Shown here piece after piece: positions 41,191 through 41,709 of a stretch of 41,709 nucleotides of DNA. Source of the DNA: an uncultured Bacteroidota bacterium (GTDB lineage: Bacteria; Bacteroidota; Bacteroidia; Flavobacteriales; Flavobacteriaceae); the NCBI GenBank assembly GCA_902586435.1, contig CACIHJ010000009.1, positions 1 to 41,709 on the forward strand, written 5' to 3'. Both the position numbers and the translations under genes were made by a program. The first letter of the stretch is position 1. Every line of letters starts with the position of its first letter. The notes beneath the pieces were generated by a model, which did no database searches, was not told the DNA's origin, and saw nothing but the letters and a program-made list of their open reading frames with translations.

Positions 41191-41709
41191 ATGGCGACAA
41201 AAAAGAAAACAAATACACCAAAAAATAATTTTTATTGGATTTATGCTTCAATAATCTTTTTGATAATTAGCTTAGGCTTTTTTGGAGGAGATAAAGGTTT
41301 TCAAAACATCCAACCTACAGATATTTCTTCTTTTGAGAATTTTTTAGCTGATGGTGATGTTAATAAAATTACGATAATTAATCAGCGATATGCAAGAGTT
41401 AGTATTAATGAGAAAGCCCTTAGCAAAGAAATCCATAGGAAGGTTAAAACAAAAAATTTTTTAGGACAAGATAATCTTATTGGCCCACATTATCAATTCG
41501 AAATTGGAACTCCAGAATTATTTGAAAAAAAATTACAGGAAATAAGAGATAAAGAAAGTTTATCATTTAATGTTGAGTTTCAAACTCTAGAGAATAGATG
41601 GCTTGATGTATTAGTTGGATTCCTTCCTATATTAATAATAATTGGTATCTGGATATACCTTATGAGAAGAATGTCTGGAGGTGGAGCAGGAGGTGGTGGA
41701 CAAATTTTT
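41191..41709 (+). CDS. ftsH: ATP-dependent zinc metalloprotease FtsH, 3' truncated by window end
   Basis: Only the first 173 codons are here, from ATG at 41191 to the last base of the window; the frame is still open. Visible parts: a basic N-terminus (MATKKKTNTPKNN), a first membrane helix (about 15-30), a periplasmic domain starting with QPTDISSFENFLADGDVNKI, a second membrane helix (about 138-156, VLVGFLPILIIIGIWIYLM) and the glycine-rich linker GGGAGGGGQIF. The AAA and M41 protease domains must lie beyond. The sequence pattern is typical of FtsH; other AAA proteases lack this N-terminal layout. It is probably co-transcribed with rsfS. Confidence 0.94.
   Translation, partial: MATKKKTNTPKNNFYWIYASIIFLIISLGFFGGDKGFQNIQPTDISSFENFLADGDVNKITIINQRYARVSINEKALSKEIHRKVKTKNFLGQDNLIGPHYQFEIGTPELFEKKLQEIRDKESLSFNVEFQTLENRWLDVLVGFLPILIIIGIWIYLMRRMSGGGAGGGGQIF

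Noticed and set aside
1-41709. Mobile elements, phage genes, restriction or defence systems
   Set aside because: No transposase, integrase, terminal repeats, defence proteins or compositional islands were seen; every sizeable stretch belongs to a chromosomal gene.

Overview
The window is a gene-dense, AT-rich stretch of chromosome that looks like a small-genome, probably marine, member of the Flavobacteriia (Bacteroidota). The evidence is the gene neighbourhoods (response regulator next to dnaG; PASTA-rluD-yaaA; Nudix/pyrE/birA/rsfS/ftsH), exact TAnnTTTG promoter boxes, the lack of Shine-Dalgarno sequences, a DnaG without zinc ligands, and CarboxypepD_reg-like secreted proteins. No gap between genes exceeds about 100 bp, several convergent genes overlap at their 3' ends, and I see no insertion sequence, prophage, integrase or CRISPR array. 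I cannot name a genus.

Layout. 1-543 is the 3' part of a LuxR/NarL response regulator, frameshifted in an A9 run. 527-7726 (minus) is a housekeeping run: adk, obgE (frameshifted in an A6 run), a MazG-like pyrophosphohydrolase, aroA, then queA with its own promoter, a polyprenyl synthase and dnaG. 7805-9456 (plus) is purK-purE; a secreted rhodanese lies opposite. 9856-15268 (plus) is gcvP, a FabH-like ketoacyl synthase and an MlaE/MlaF lipid transporter core. 15278-18234 (minus) holds an SDR, then pyruvate dehydrogenase E2 and E1-alpha; murF (plus) diverges from them. 19581-24384 (minus) is an acetate module: DUF456 membrane protein, hotdog thioesterase, two-subunit sodium/solute symporter and acetyl-CoA synthetase.

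24451-25932 (plus) carries two tandem secreted paralogues of unknown family with an identical 33-bp promoter/leader and strong terminators. 26005-30554 (plus) is the glycerol operon glpK-glpD-glpF plus an SDR. 30618-31781 has a SnoaL-like lipoprotein, an azurin-like copper lipoprotein and tRNA-Val(GAC). 31822-33078 (plus) is a flavin reductase-like protein and an O-methyltransferase. 33070-37253 (minus) is PASTA protein, rluD, yaaA, two CarboxypepD_reg-like proteins and tatA. 37351-41709 is ddl, coaD, Nudix hydrolase, pyrE, birA, rsfS and the start of ftsH, which runs off the window.

Together this is mostly core metabolism with a carbon-scavenging theme: acetate uptake and activation beside glycerol uptake and oxidation, feeding acetyl-CoA and dihydroxyacetone phosphate. 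The least explained part is the secreted paralogue pair between those modules. The two frameshifts, one in a normally essential GTPase, are the main quality or biology question.
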